DNA from: Pyxicephalus adspersus
Lineage: Eukaryota > Chordata > Amphibia > Anura > Pyxicephalidae
Direction: 5' to 3'
NCBI RefSeq assembly: GCF_032062135.1
Contig: NC_092859.1
Location: 33,772,311-33,836,310, forward strand
Length of the DNA: 64,000 nucleotides
The translations under genes and the position numbers were made by a program. Under the pieces are notes generated by a model. It ran no database searches and was not told the DNA's origin. It was given only the letters and a program-made list of their open reading frames with translations. The first letter of the stretch is position 1. Every line of letters starts with the position of its first letter. Positions 11,574 through 24,700 of the stretch are shown piece by piece.

Positions 11574-14500
11574 AATACATGGAGGGCTTCCTTAGAGTAA
11601 TGAGCAGGCCATCTAATAATGCATTCTTAGCAGATCTGATCCTGTATATTATACATTGTCCAATATAGTCCCCATAAAACGTCTGCAAGATATCGCCAGT
11701 CAGACTGATTTAGAAAAACGTTTACAGCGAAACCATTTTTAAATAGAAGCTATTATGAAAATGGCAGTGAGAGGGATAACAATGGCGTTTTGTTGTATCT
11801 GTTTATTTTTGGTGCATTTAACCCTCCTGAGGTTTTAGGAATGCTGCGTGCTGGGAAGGGAGACCCTTCAGGTGAAAGCTGCAGATTTTCTGAGGGCTTA
11901 AAGGTCATTCAGTGTCAGGGCTGTGAGTTTCCACATGACACAAGGTCATCAAAAGTAAATGTGTGATGGATACTGCAGCAAAATACTCCTGTAAAGTGGA
12001 CCTGTATGCAGAAGAAAAAGCTTAGTTATTATCTAACAGCTTTTTAACTCTTTTCAATCCTGTACCAAACATTATTATTTTTATTATTTTTACCAAACAT
12101 TTTTACCATTATTATTTTTACCAAACATTATTTTTACAGGATTTATATAGCACCAACATATTATATAGCGCTGTACATTAAATAGGGGTTGAAAATGACA
12201 GACAGATACAAACAGTTACACAATGTGAGGAGAGGACCCTGCCCCGAAGAGCTTACAATCTCCAAATGAGGATGCTGCTTCTAGTCCTCAAGCTGCAGAG
12301 CCCTATTGTAGCATAGCTGAGTAATGACCTTAGCCATTAGGCGTACATGTATCGTTCAAAAGACTTGTAGGGAAATCGTCTGACCAATTCTGTTACTGAA
12401 TGTACTGGTTCTAAGGCTAAACTCAGATGGAAGATGAAGTTAAAATTCAGTTACTGCTTGCTCAGTTCCATAAACCACGCCCACGGGGTATATACTTTAT
12501 GTACAGTCTTACCCTTGTTTGCCGATAGAGAATGAATGATGCAAAAGTGAGTCAATAAGTATTGACTGTTGCCCCTCCTTGTCACATGCTGAAATGCCCG
12601 TTCATCAACGGTTGGAGTGGTGAAGGGACTGGCAAGGTCCAACTTCTGAGATCCACCTGGGAATGCATGTTCCCACCTCCAGTCTGAACCACTTTACTCT
12701 GGGGCCTGTTCGATTACATATGTGTATATACACAGCACAGCTTCCAGTAGGAAGGTATTGAAGTGATAGGCATTCAAAAAGTGAGTCAAATATCTCTTGG
12801 CATATACCTTAAAGAGACCCTGTCACTGGACCTTTTTTAACAAAAAATGTATTAAGTTATATGTACATTTAGCATATTTTGTACATGCTAATTACGTATA
12901 AGAGACATTCTGAAAACCGAAAAAGAAATCAATGGGACTTTACAGGCTGTAATAAATAGTTTATCCATAAATTCGATTAGCAATAATTCATTAAAATAGC
13001 ACAATGCAACACATTTATTCTCTATATTTCTATAAACATAAAAACATAGCCATCCTTGGAAGTGTGTCTCCAGGTAGATAGGGAACTTTAAATGAAAGCC
13101 ATCCCTTGATGTTCAAATGAATGGAGGAAGTATAGTGGATATATTTTTCTCTACGCATTTCGCGGAATCACTGTCTGCTTCCTCAGGAAATATTGTGTTG
13201 ATTTTTCAACCTTTGCTGCATACTAGAAACATACCAAGGTGCATGCATGGCCTCAGGATGATAAGGAGATCGTGGAACATGAGCTATATATTTTTTTCTC
13301 ATTTATATGATAACTTATCCTTTATGATTGCGGTTCAATATAATGTAATCAGCTTATCATTGGGTTTAAATTTATTCAAAACCAATATACTGCCAGATAA
13401 TGATAACTTGAGCACATTCCACAGTTTATCATGTAGTAAATCATCTTGAGTATCCAAATGCTAGTGCAGCTGCCCTGCGTGCCCTGCTGTTACTCCTCAT
13501 ACCTATAATAGACATTTCAAAGAAAAAAAAAGAGGAACACGGAGGCAATCAAAATCTGATATACTTACCTGTCCTACTGCACAGTGGGCTACAAGGGAGT
13601 TAGGTATTCACTTAGAATTAGAATAATATTCACAAGACAGGGTTGATTTGACCATTTTCCCAGCGAGGTGCAGATGCAGAGTTGTATTAGGGAACCCTTT
13701 ATCCTTGGGGGCTGGAATCGATGTGGAGCCTCTGTTCCTGCTGTTTCCAGTAATATAAGATCTTCCCAGTACAATAGCCACCCTTGGCTCCCCTATATAT
13801 TCTATCCTGCCATATTTCTGCTTTTCATTTGATAGCAATCTTAAACCCTAAAAGGCAAATTGTACAATCCGTTATCTGGATGATATGCTTTGTGTTTGTG
13901 TAAAAAAATGTTCATTGGATTGGCTGGGATTCAGACACTTAGAGTGCCAACAAGTTTTGCAGTACGTTCTGCCATACGGCACTGATCCAGATGTTGTGAA
14001 TCCATGCCATGGCCTAGTAAGTGAGGGGACAGTAGCAGTCAATGGATGAAGGAGATTTACTTGGCCATGGCTTGAATTCAGCTATTATTTCATTGAGACC
14101 CAGATGACATATAAAGGCATAGTAATAGGAATACCTGATGAATTGAAGTGTAACTAAATGCAAAAAGTTTTTTTATTTGTTTTGGATAAAATAGGAAAAA
14201 GTTAGAAATTCCTTGAAAATTCTATTGGAGAAATTTTCCCTTACTTGCTGTTCTCACCATTTACCAGAGACAAAGTGAGGGAAAATCCACAACATGGAAA
14301 CATACAACCCAAAAAAGGGACAGAGCATGTAACATCATCCTACTCAACTTAAAAAAAAATAACTTTTTACTGTCTTATGTTGCTGTTTCTTTCACTTCCT
14401 GTCCCGGTGAAACAGTAAAACCTGACCAGCCTATTCAAATTTTCTAAAAATAATTATAAAAAAGCTTTGAGTATAAATACACTTTAATAATTATTTGAAA

Positions 14501-15670
14501 ATAATATTTTGCCTAGCAATGCTGCTTTCATATGTTGCCAGTCATGTGATTCAAGTCTCAGCACTTGGGAGATCTGATCAGGTGTTAGATCGCACTAAAG
14601 CTAACACAGGAGTCTCCCTACACCTGAGTGTGCATAACTAGGTGCCCTAAGAGCCATTCTTCAATAAAGTAAATGACTTTCTTACAGTGGCTTGTGCACA
14701 GAAATTTTATCAGACAATAGCCCAGTGGGCCTTGCAGTGCCTTTACTATAGCCATGTTGACCGTATATAATTCATGTTGTTCCCCAAACAAATCTACATA
14801 AATTCCATGCAGGTAATATAGCTAAGATAAGGACTCTGCAAGTTCAAATGGGGCAGTGTCTTATCGTGCACAAGCCAATGTAGAGTATTTTGTGCACTAT
14901 ATAAATGTAAAATAAACTCTTTAAAGCTGTAAAAAAAAAAATCATGTAGAGTCAAAGCCCATTGTTGCATGTGACATTTTTTTCATGACCTTTTACTCCC
15001 ATTTTTTTAATCTTACTACCCTTCTCTTCCAACATATGGTTATCATCATCATGTAACGCCTGTAGGGGATTTTTTTATTGCACAATCATTGTCCTAATAA
15101 GGGAATATTTTTAGCTGTTTTGGTGACGGATTTGAAAAAAAAAAAATACAGCCTCTGTCTTCTCTGGTCCTGCTGATTGAAGAGGATGCGGTGGGACTTG
15201 CCAGGTTCGCCCTCGGTTTGGCTAGCTGTAGTAACAATGTTGACGGTTTTATGGGACATTTAGAATAGACATTTTTAGAAAGATGAATTTATAAGCGTCA
15301 CTTCTTTCCAAGTTTTGAAAATGAAATGTTTCCCCCGGCCTTGGCTGAGACGCTGTGCTTCACAACAATCATCCGCCTTCAGCATTAGTTCTGGAGCATT
15401 GAATCACTAATTGTTTTTTGATTTGGATATCATTTTCTGTATAACCGTGTAATTACATATTAAAGAGCCATTTTAGTGACTGTAGAAACAAAGCTATGAC
15501 ACAGCTTTAACCTTTTTATGTTTGCTGTGCTATAGCCTGACTATCTCATATATATATATATATATATATANNNNNNNNNNNNNNNNNNNNNNNNNNNNNN
15601 NNNNNNNNNNNNNNNNNNNNNNNNNNNNNNNNNNNNNNNNNNNNNNNNNNNNNNNACAATGTAGTACTAC

Positions 15671-15730
<60 letters not shown>

Positions 15731-18700
15731 TATAGCACAAATCTCCCAGCTTTTTAGGACACTTTTAAGCACTATTTACACATGTAAAAGACCACCCCTG
15801 CCACACCCTTGGCTATGTGCATATAAAACTAATATGCAAAAAAATGATTAGTTACATCCATACATTCTTTTTTCCACCAAAACTTATCTCGTACGCTGAC
15901 AATCAACAAATACTTATATTTGCCATTTGAATGAAAAATTCAGTGTAGAGTAGCATGTTTGAAAGTTAAAAGCAATTTTTTTTGCCTTTTGTAAAGTGTA
16001 AGGAATAATTTCCTATCTGCTTTCTTTTCACTTCCTGTCTTGCAGTCATAACAGGAAGTGAGAGGAAATCTACTTTATGTAAAAATGGATAAATGAAGAG
16101 TGAAAAATTCAAACCAGGGGACAGACAACATTACGGGGGTTCTAACTCTTTACCATTTTATAATAAGCTTCGAAAATATGCTGTCTTTAGATATGCTTTA
16201 AGTCTAAATCCTACCAACAAAAAGGATTTGGTTCCAAAGGAGTCAGCATCTGTTTTTATAGTTGCTTTGTTTTTTTAAAGAAGTTCCCTTTATTGACTGA
16301 TCAAAAGTAATAATCTGCAAAAGGTTTTTTTTTTTAAAAAAAAGTTTGGGTAATGTATAGTGAACAAGGTAAGCATTTATTTTCCCAAAATACTGTAGAT
16401 TCTCTCCCTATGCTTTCTTGCTGCAAAGACTCTTACAGATGACCTCCCTTTACATACATATTTAATAGAGTAGATTAGGTATCTTAAGTGAGTAAAATTC
16501 CTTCCATCAAGAAACTCTATCCTTTCCAGTGAAGGATGCCTGACATGAGAAACAGGAGGGATGGATTACAGGTTTGTTTTATAGAGTCTGTAGATTACAG
16601 TCTGTAAAACTGCTGTTTTATTTTTACTATTTATGTACAATTGCATTCAATGAAAATGTTCTTAATGATAATTGCTATGTTAATTATTTTTAGTTATGCA
16701 TTACATTCTATTGACTCACTTGTTTTTACACATACAAAAGGGCTGATACCTTTTGTATGTGTACCTTTGCTAATATAGATGGCAAGTTTTAACATAGACA
16801 AACCTAGACAAGACAAGGTGAAAATAAGATGAAAACATAAGTGGAGAATAAAATTGAATGTCAAAACGTTCTAGAAATATGGGTACTGGAAATATGCAGT
16901 ATATAAAATTATATGCAAAATCTGACTTTTACTGTATAATCAAGCATGGACTCCTCCAAGCCCCTGCTAAAGTGTTCCAGCCAAATTTGTTTGTTTTTTG
17001 ACACAATGGGGAAGAGTGAAAAGTTAGATTTTTATTGTTATCATTTATGCTGTTGAGGAGATCTCTTCATTTTATAAATTGCCATTAGGAGGGGAAGTGA
17101 GGATGAAAACTCCCCAGATGTTGACACATAGGAACAAAAACTGGAAAACGTGAGTTTCGGCTAAAGTTAGACATTAAATATAGATTTCTATAATAATAGA
17201 TTATATAATAGATAATATTAATAGATTGTATAATAGATTGTATAATTCTGTGAGATATTTGTTTAGGTATCCAAATTAAATATTTTCGCAAGAAAATTAT
17301 CACTTGGTAAACCATCTGTACCATCTTTAACTACAGAGTTACCTATGAAAGAAATGATGATGATGAAGAAGAAGCTGCCAGAGAGAGGCGCCGGCGAGCC
17401 CGCCAAGAAAGGCAACGGCTGCAAAGAGACGACGGAGATGGGAATGAGGTGAACTCACAGAATAGGTGAATACAATTTTTACTTTTTTTGGTAAAAGGAG
17501 GAGATTATTAGTTTTGTAACAGTTCATTTGTAGACGATTTTCAAATTTAAAAGCTATGAAAATATAAAGAAACACCTCTTAGTCTAGTTATTATCAAGTG
17601 AATGTTAAATATTGCTAACGTAAATCATTTTTATACGATGACACATATTCTTCTGCAAACCAGAATTAGGATAAGGATGAGAACAAGTAGACCACCAACT
17701 GTCGGCTTTATTTTATCATGTTTCAGGAATTAAAAAACAGAAATGTTTACGTAAGCTCATAAAGGACAATCAGTGTAAAGATGATCATTAGTCAAATTTC
17801 AGTGAGCAGAATGAAAGAGAGGTAATATTTTAATTTAATGCTGGATTAAATGGGAAACTATTATACCTTTGTTGGGTTCTTCAGCTGTCTGTGACCACAT
17901 TATAGAGCAGCATTTTTGGGTTTCCCCAAAGGTTGCAAAGGGTTCCTTGAGAAATTGGTCACTCTCAGTTCAGTATAACTGATAGCAATGATCATTTTGG
18001 CTTTCTGTAAGGGTGACATTCTTCCCACTGGCCAGTAATATAAGAAGTATTCTTCCTATTGACCATCACGCTAATATACTGTGAGTTGTGGATATAGTAA
18101 ATATAGCAGGGGTTCCTTGAAGACCTGAAAGTTATTTCAAGGGGTGTTGCTGTTGTCTGTAGAATCTCTTGTTAAAAGGACAGCAAGTGCAAATCTTTAT
18201 CAGAGCTTTAAATAGCAGTATGAACTGGACACAGCTTTTCTCTTCGTCTATGGTTTGGACTCAGTATTTTAAAATCCAAGTTTTAGCGCCAGGCGCCAAA
18301 CATTTGCAGGCTAAAGAAGAGCAATGCCAGCCTCTATGCTTCTCTTGGAAGAGCGTCCCTTTAAAAGAATGCAGCCTACAGTGAATGATTTCACTCTTAT
18401 ATTTTTCAACTCCAATTTGTTTTAGGAAAGAAAAAAAATCATGGGAAAATGGTAACACAAATAGTGAACTGTCTACGGAATGCCTAAACTGTCTGTAGGA
18501 GACTAAAAAGCCGGAGTATTTCCAGTTGCCATTAGGAATGTAAATATGGCAGTTTGAAAGGGAAGTTACAGTGGCTGTAAACTAATGTCAGACATTGCTT
18601 GCATCATATGGTTACACAAGAAGGAATTCCTTTACAAAGTATTACTTTTGTGTTTAAGTACCTAAACTAACACTATGGAAACGTAATGGTATTAGTAGAA

Positions 18701-21700
18701 TCCCTTTATTGCAGTGTGTGTCACTGCTGGGAAAATGTATCTTCTTTACAAGGTCAGAACAGGGGGTGTGGGGAAGTACTTCCAACAGAAATACCTGTTC
18801 TGATCACAACTTTTCAAGTGGCAGTTTTTGTCATATTTCCTGTTGTGCCTTTTGGTGGTAAAAAGAATAGGGGTAAAGAAAAATCTCTCCAGCCAGAAAC
18901 AAACCAAACCTATAAAGTGTTTTACCCATTTCAAACCAACAGGAAGTTAAGGCCTTTGATAGTTGTTGGAATAGGCGTCCTCATTAATTACATTTGTGCT
19001 TTCTTATCACAGACCGATGAAAACTTTTATAATTGTTATGTATTACATAATTACAGACAATTTGGCAAATCTGTAATGCTGTGGATGGCAATCGAGGTGT
19101 GGAGTGAGAGGCACGGCCATTGTCATATCACAGGAGCAGTGGAGAGTGATAGAATATGGGTGTATTGGTAGGGCAGACATGAATCAAGCATTATTTCATA
19201 ATTTAGGATAACAATGTGTGGATGGTTGAGCCCTGCCCCTAACTTCCTATTGCCCAAGGTCAAGGCTTGGTGAGAAATCTGGCACTGGAGCTGCAGGCAG
19301 TGATTCAGTACTGACTAAAGTTCTCTCCTTTATCCATCCCAGAGGTATTTCTGGGATATTAAAGTAATTATTTTTCTATTCAGACTTTTTAAACCTGAAT
19401 ATTAAAAAAAAAATACATTTTTTTTACAGCATTACTGTGGAAGAGAGCAGAACCAAGACAATAACAAGCACAGACCTTTCAACAGATGATGAGGCTGCAT
19501 TGTTGGAGAGGTTGGCCAGGCGAGAGGAGAGACGCCAAAAACGTCTAAAAGAGGCTATGGAACGTCAGAAAGAATATGATCCAACCATATCCATAACGAC
19601 CAATGAAAGTTTCTCGATTTCCAAAAGCACCAGAAACGGAGAAAATGAAGTACCAGAAAATAATACTTCTCCAAAAGAAAATGATTCAGAGCTTCATCAA
19701 GTGGAACACAAAGTGGAATACAAAGTGGAATACAAAGTGGAAGAGACTGAAACAATAGAGGACCCCGTTAAGAAGAATGATAGTAGAGAAGAGGAGGAAG
19801 AAGTAGAAACAGAGCAAGTTGAGGTCAAGGAGGAAGTTCAGAAGGAGACGCCTGAGGAACCTCTTGTAGGGGAGAATCAGGTAGAAATGACTTTCCAAAT
19901 AAAAAATGTGGAGGTATCCAAAGGTGAGATGTATGGGGAAGTTAGAATAGAGGCAGTAGTGTCCAGAGAAGATGAGGAAAGGGAGAAAATTGAGGCAGAG
20001 AAGAAGGCTTCTGAAGAAAGGGAAAAGAAGGAGGAAGAAGCTAAAAGGGAGGCAGAGGAAAGGGAAAGAGCTGAAGCAGAAGAGAGGGAAAGAATAGAAA
20101 ATGCTAGGAGGGAAGCTGAAGAGCGGGAAAGAAAGGAAGCAGAGGAGAGGAAAAGGATTGAGGAAGAGGCAAGACTTGAGGCTGAGAGAAAGGAAGCTGA
20201 GGAGAAGGAAAGGATAGAGACAGAACGAAGGGAAAAAGAGAGAGCCGAGGCAGAAGAAAGAGAACATCAGAAGAGGTTGGAAAAAGAAAGGAAGGCAGCT
20301 GAGAAAGCAGAGGAAGATAGAAAGAAAGCAGAACAAAAAAGGGCTGAGGAGGAAAGAAAAAAAAAAGAGGCAGAGGAAAAAAGAAAAGCAGAGGAGAAAA
20401 AGGCAGCAGAGGAAAAGAAAAAAGCAGAAGAGAAAAAGGCAGCTGAAGAGAAAGCTAGGTTAGAGGCCAAAAAGAAGGAGGAGGAGAAAAGACCAGACAA
20501 CAAGCAGGTAAAAGACAAGAAGGTGGAGGTAAAGATCCAGCCGGCCTTCCTTAAGAAGCAGGTACCTTTCTTTCACCTACCAGCACTTTTTGCACCGGTT
20601 TTGTGGAAAATGGAATGCCAGCCAGAGTTTTGTGCCTTGCTTGCACCTAGTTTGAGATCCTTTCAAATTTACTTTAACTCTATTGAAACTTTTTTTTTAC
20701 TGCTTACAGTTTTCACTTTTCTATTGCATGAACATTTTTCCAAATTTTCCTTGAAGGTTAAGTTTGCATGTTCAAGGCATAATAGGTTAGTTCTTTTGAA
20801 TCACACATTTTTGAGTGTCACGCCTTCCATCTCATTTGCAACCAGCATTTGTGTGTAAATCACAAGCTTCCACACCGCAAAGATTCCCTGGAGTGGGCCA
20901 TGACAAACATAAAGATTCTTTTTTGAATTGATAAAGGTAAAAGGCATTATTAAATTAACTTAAAGTACCCAAGGAGTTTAAAATAACAATAAGAAAATAT
21001 TTAGAGAAGACTTACAAATGGTAAACAAGTAGGAGAAAGTATGATTTGATTTATTGCTTTTTTACAGTGTTTGTAGATTTTTTTGGTATTAATTTTCTTT
21101 GGGATAATGTAAGACAATCAAAAGTATGAAATATTTTAAAATTATTTTAATATAGTTACCAACAACACCAACAATGGTTAACATATGTTCCAAATAAAAG
21201 AAAATATTTTGGGATAATTTATAAAAATACATTTAAAGACACAAAAAAAGTATAAGAAAAAGATAAAAAAAATACAAAAAGAGACAGTCAAAACCAAAGT
21301 ATGCCTAAGGCTGGATTTACATATATATGGCCATGATAGTTGTGTTCCTGCTGGAAAAATTCAGCTTGACTGTTATAATCAAGAAAGGAATCATTGGGAA
21401 ATCCTAAATTTGTGTCACACAAATAAGAATGAAATAATGTCTTACTGAGGAGTGTTTGATTGGACCTGCTTACTTGTTCCAGTAACAACTGACTAAAAAG
21501 GGAATTACTTCCTCTAACTTTCTGTTGAGTCCCCAGGATGGAAATAATAGGGGAAATTCCCCTAATGTGAGTGACAAAAAATTAAAAGAAATGTTTTGGG
21601 TATAGATACACCTAAACATATATGCCCTTTAACAACAATTAACCACTAAATCTGCACATTATGTACTTTGGAAACCATTAGTTAATGTTTTTTGAAATAC

Positions 21701-24700
21701 TATCTAAGGCTTGTTTTGTAGCTTAGACTGTGTAAGTCTAATGTAAATATTTACAGTAGTAGGTTCCCGTTTTTAAACTATATCTAAAGCTGAATCTTGG
21801 ATAGGGAGTGGAAGGGGTAGAACCACTGCCAAGTAATTATTGCTGTCCCCATTTTGAAGTTTTACACTATATTCGTCTTGGTAACTGTTGTTGCTGTGAC
21901 TAAAAATATACAAAAATTGAAATTAGAATACAAATAGAGGAAAAATATTTCAACTGGGACACTTGTTCTGATGACAACTGTCCAAGAGGTAATAGTCTTC
22001 ATTTAAGATTCTACTTCCTGCGTCTACAAGGAAGGTCACAAATGAAAAATGTTGTGTCTACAAGACAGGAAGTAAAGAAAACTCCTTTGACGGGGGCAAA
22101 AAAAAAAATTATAGGGTTTTAACCATCCTATTCCCTATTCAAAACTAGAAGCTTTGGCTTTAGATATTGTAAAAATTCCGGAAATCATCCTTTATTCAGT
22201 TGGCAGTTGCAGAGATCTTGCTCTTCCATTTCCAGTCCCGCTTTACATCCAGTTCTAAACAAAAGTAAAACTGGTACCATCCTAAAAAAAAAAACAACGG
22301 GAATGCACCATTAGGCATGTTGCCATTTTTTCAAGCACTTGTGCCTGCAGAGACAAACCTGCATGGTGTGATAGCCACTGCACGAGCACCAAGAAATTGT
22401 TTTCAAGAGTTACATTTCAACTTTAAATATGGAAAGGGAGAAGATAAAGAAAATAAGTTTGAAGCTAAAAAGGACGAGAAAGTGCGAGCAGGCTTCAAAA
22501 AAGAAGAGGTAGGATTTTACTTCTGCTGTGGAATGAATTTAACAAAGAATAAATATTCTAAATACCATACAAGACAGCTGAAAAAATTATGTGTAAATAT
22601 TGTTCATATAATTTAGAATATTTTAGATTAGGGTTGAGGCATTAGATGGTCAGGGGTTTTTAATGTCCCAGGTTGGGGTGATTTCCAAAAAGAAAAAAAA
22701 TTGTGGTAGAAAAATGTCAAATGTTCAAACTTTAATTTTTAATCATGACTATTTCTTCCTTTGTTGGTGATAACTTAAACTACCAATTAATATAAAGCAG
22801 TCACTCAAAAACAGACATATAAAGATTAAAAAAAAAATCATTCTGCTTCAAAAAACAAAAAAAATGTTTGAGTTAGACTTTTCTGTTCTCTCTTAGAACT
22901 TGATTTTTTAAAGCTCTCCAAGGCCGGGGAGCATACACTTTCATTGGTGAAGCTGGGTGATCCAGCAAACCTGGAATGGATTTCCTACGTTATTTGCTAT
23001 TGGTTAGCAAATGTTTTCAGTCCTGGATTAGATCCATTCCAGGTTTGCTGGGTTACCCAGCTTCACTGAAGAAAGTGTACTCTCTCCAGTCTTGAAGAGA
23101 TTTAATAAATCAGGCTTTTGGTGTAGTTTACTATAAAAGACTGTTCTCTTAGATGGAATAGCTACACTTCTGATTTTTAACTTCAGTAACCCAATAACAA
23201 ATGAATCCTTCTAATTATCTGACACTAATCTCTTAACTTGTAAATACTAAATTATCTCATCTGAGCTCCAACCAAATCTTCTGCATTACATTTTTTATTA
23301 GAAACACAGAAAATGGTGCAAATTGTGTCTGTGTTATGGTATTAGTCCAAAATGTGTGATCAGTAGCACAAGAGTAGACAAACAAAATGTCCACTAATTG
23401 TTTCAATATTTAAAAAGATAAGAAATCTCTTTTGTTGGATACAAAGTATTACTCAATGCTTACAAAGTAAATATAGTACAATCAGAGAGGCTCTTGGCAT
23501 GGTGCAAAACCATTGTTTAGTCAATACTCATAAACACACAACTCGTTTCAGAAAAACTTTTGCTTCATCACCCCTGTGAAATCATCTATTAATGATATTC
23601 ATCATACTATGGTGTCTATTCATCGTACCAACTACAAAAATTAACACTAATCCTAACATCCAGCATAGGTTTGATTGTATATATTTGATATATACAATAA
23701 TATAATATAAATAAACTGCACAAGTAGTTATTAGCCTGCCCACTTTGTGCCCTATTTACCCAGATAATAGCCAATGTATACAATAGATACCATGCTCACT
23801 TCATGCTAGCCCTGTGTAACATAGCACACTCCCTTTACTTAAAGGTTCCTCACTGTGATTACATAATAGTAGAAAGTGAAAGCACATTTCAGCATATAAT
23901 CATTACCACAGATTGATCACTTTGTATTTTTTACACTTCTCAGTACACAAGAACATGTCTACCTAATACCTGGCAAGCACTTTATAGTAAAGTATGTTTG
24001 TACATCTCTAGTTACCTTTCAAGTACATTCACCCAATTCATACAGACCAAATAAATAAGCATTTCAATTCATAAATAATATTATACCTCTAAGGGCTATA
24101 TTTACAAAACAGGGAATCTGACATTCCCTCGTGGGAAACTTCCAGGTCCATGTGTTTCCATGGCAGTAATTGATTCCCACAAAGGAATGTTTGAGGGAGT
24201 GTCATATGCTGTTTTATAAATAGAGCTTTAGGTGTGAATCTAACCCTAAAAAGTTATCCACAAAAGTAATAACCTAATTTCTAAAGTGGACCTTAACGTA
24301 TTTAACTATAGCTACCTTATAGAATGAATCTAAGGCTAAAATGTTTCTTCAAGTTTTGGAGGGAGTGAAGATAGTTCAGACCCCTGGTGAGTTTTTATTG
24401 CGTTCTGCATTCTCACAAGAAGAAATTGCCCTCTATATTTGCCCTAGTGGTCAATGTCATGGGAACAGAAAGCAAGGTAAGAAGGTAAAAGCCACAACAA
24501 ATGTTCTTATTTTTTTTTGTTTACATTCCTCTTTTTAGGTTAAAGAGGAGAAAGGCAGAGGTGGGAAGGAAGAGTTAAAAGCCAACTGGGAACGAAAGAA
24601 AGGATTTCCTGAAAGCAAAGCCCAGAATGGTGAAAGTTTACATGATGTTACACCACAGAAGCTGAAACATTTGGACAAATTTGGGTAATAAACTTTTTCC

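Larger units (their letters stand above)
22509..24538. other. CALD1 intron 5 with two MITEs
   Basis: It contains family A MITE at 22901-23116 and family B MITE at 24093-24228. The rest is AT-rich and non-coding. An open frame at 24341-24538 runs into exon 5 but its upstream part is not conserved. Confidence 0.7.

Noticed and set aside
18686..19171. 161-codon open frame in CALD1 intron 3
   Set aside because: No recognisable motif, no conserved splice context, and it lies in an intron between two confirmed exons.
19686..20518. Long minus-strand frames opposite CALD1 exon 3
   Set aside because: Shadow of the Glu/Lys-rich coding strand (antisense Leu/Phe/Ser-rich).
20562..20858. Continuation of the exon 3 open frame past the donor
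   Set aside because: The conserved AFLKKQ end with GTACCT donor marks the exon end; the following residues are Phe/Leu-rich and unlike any caldesmon.
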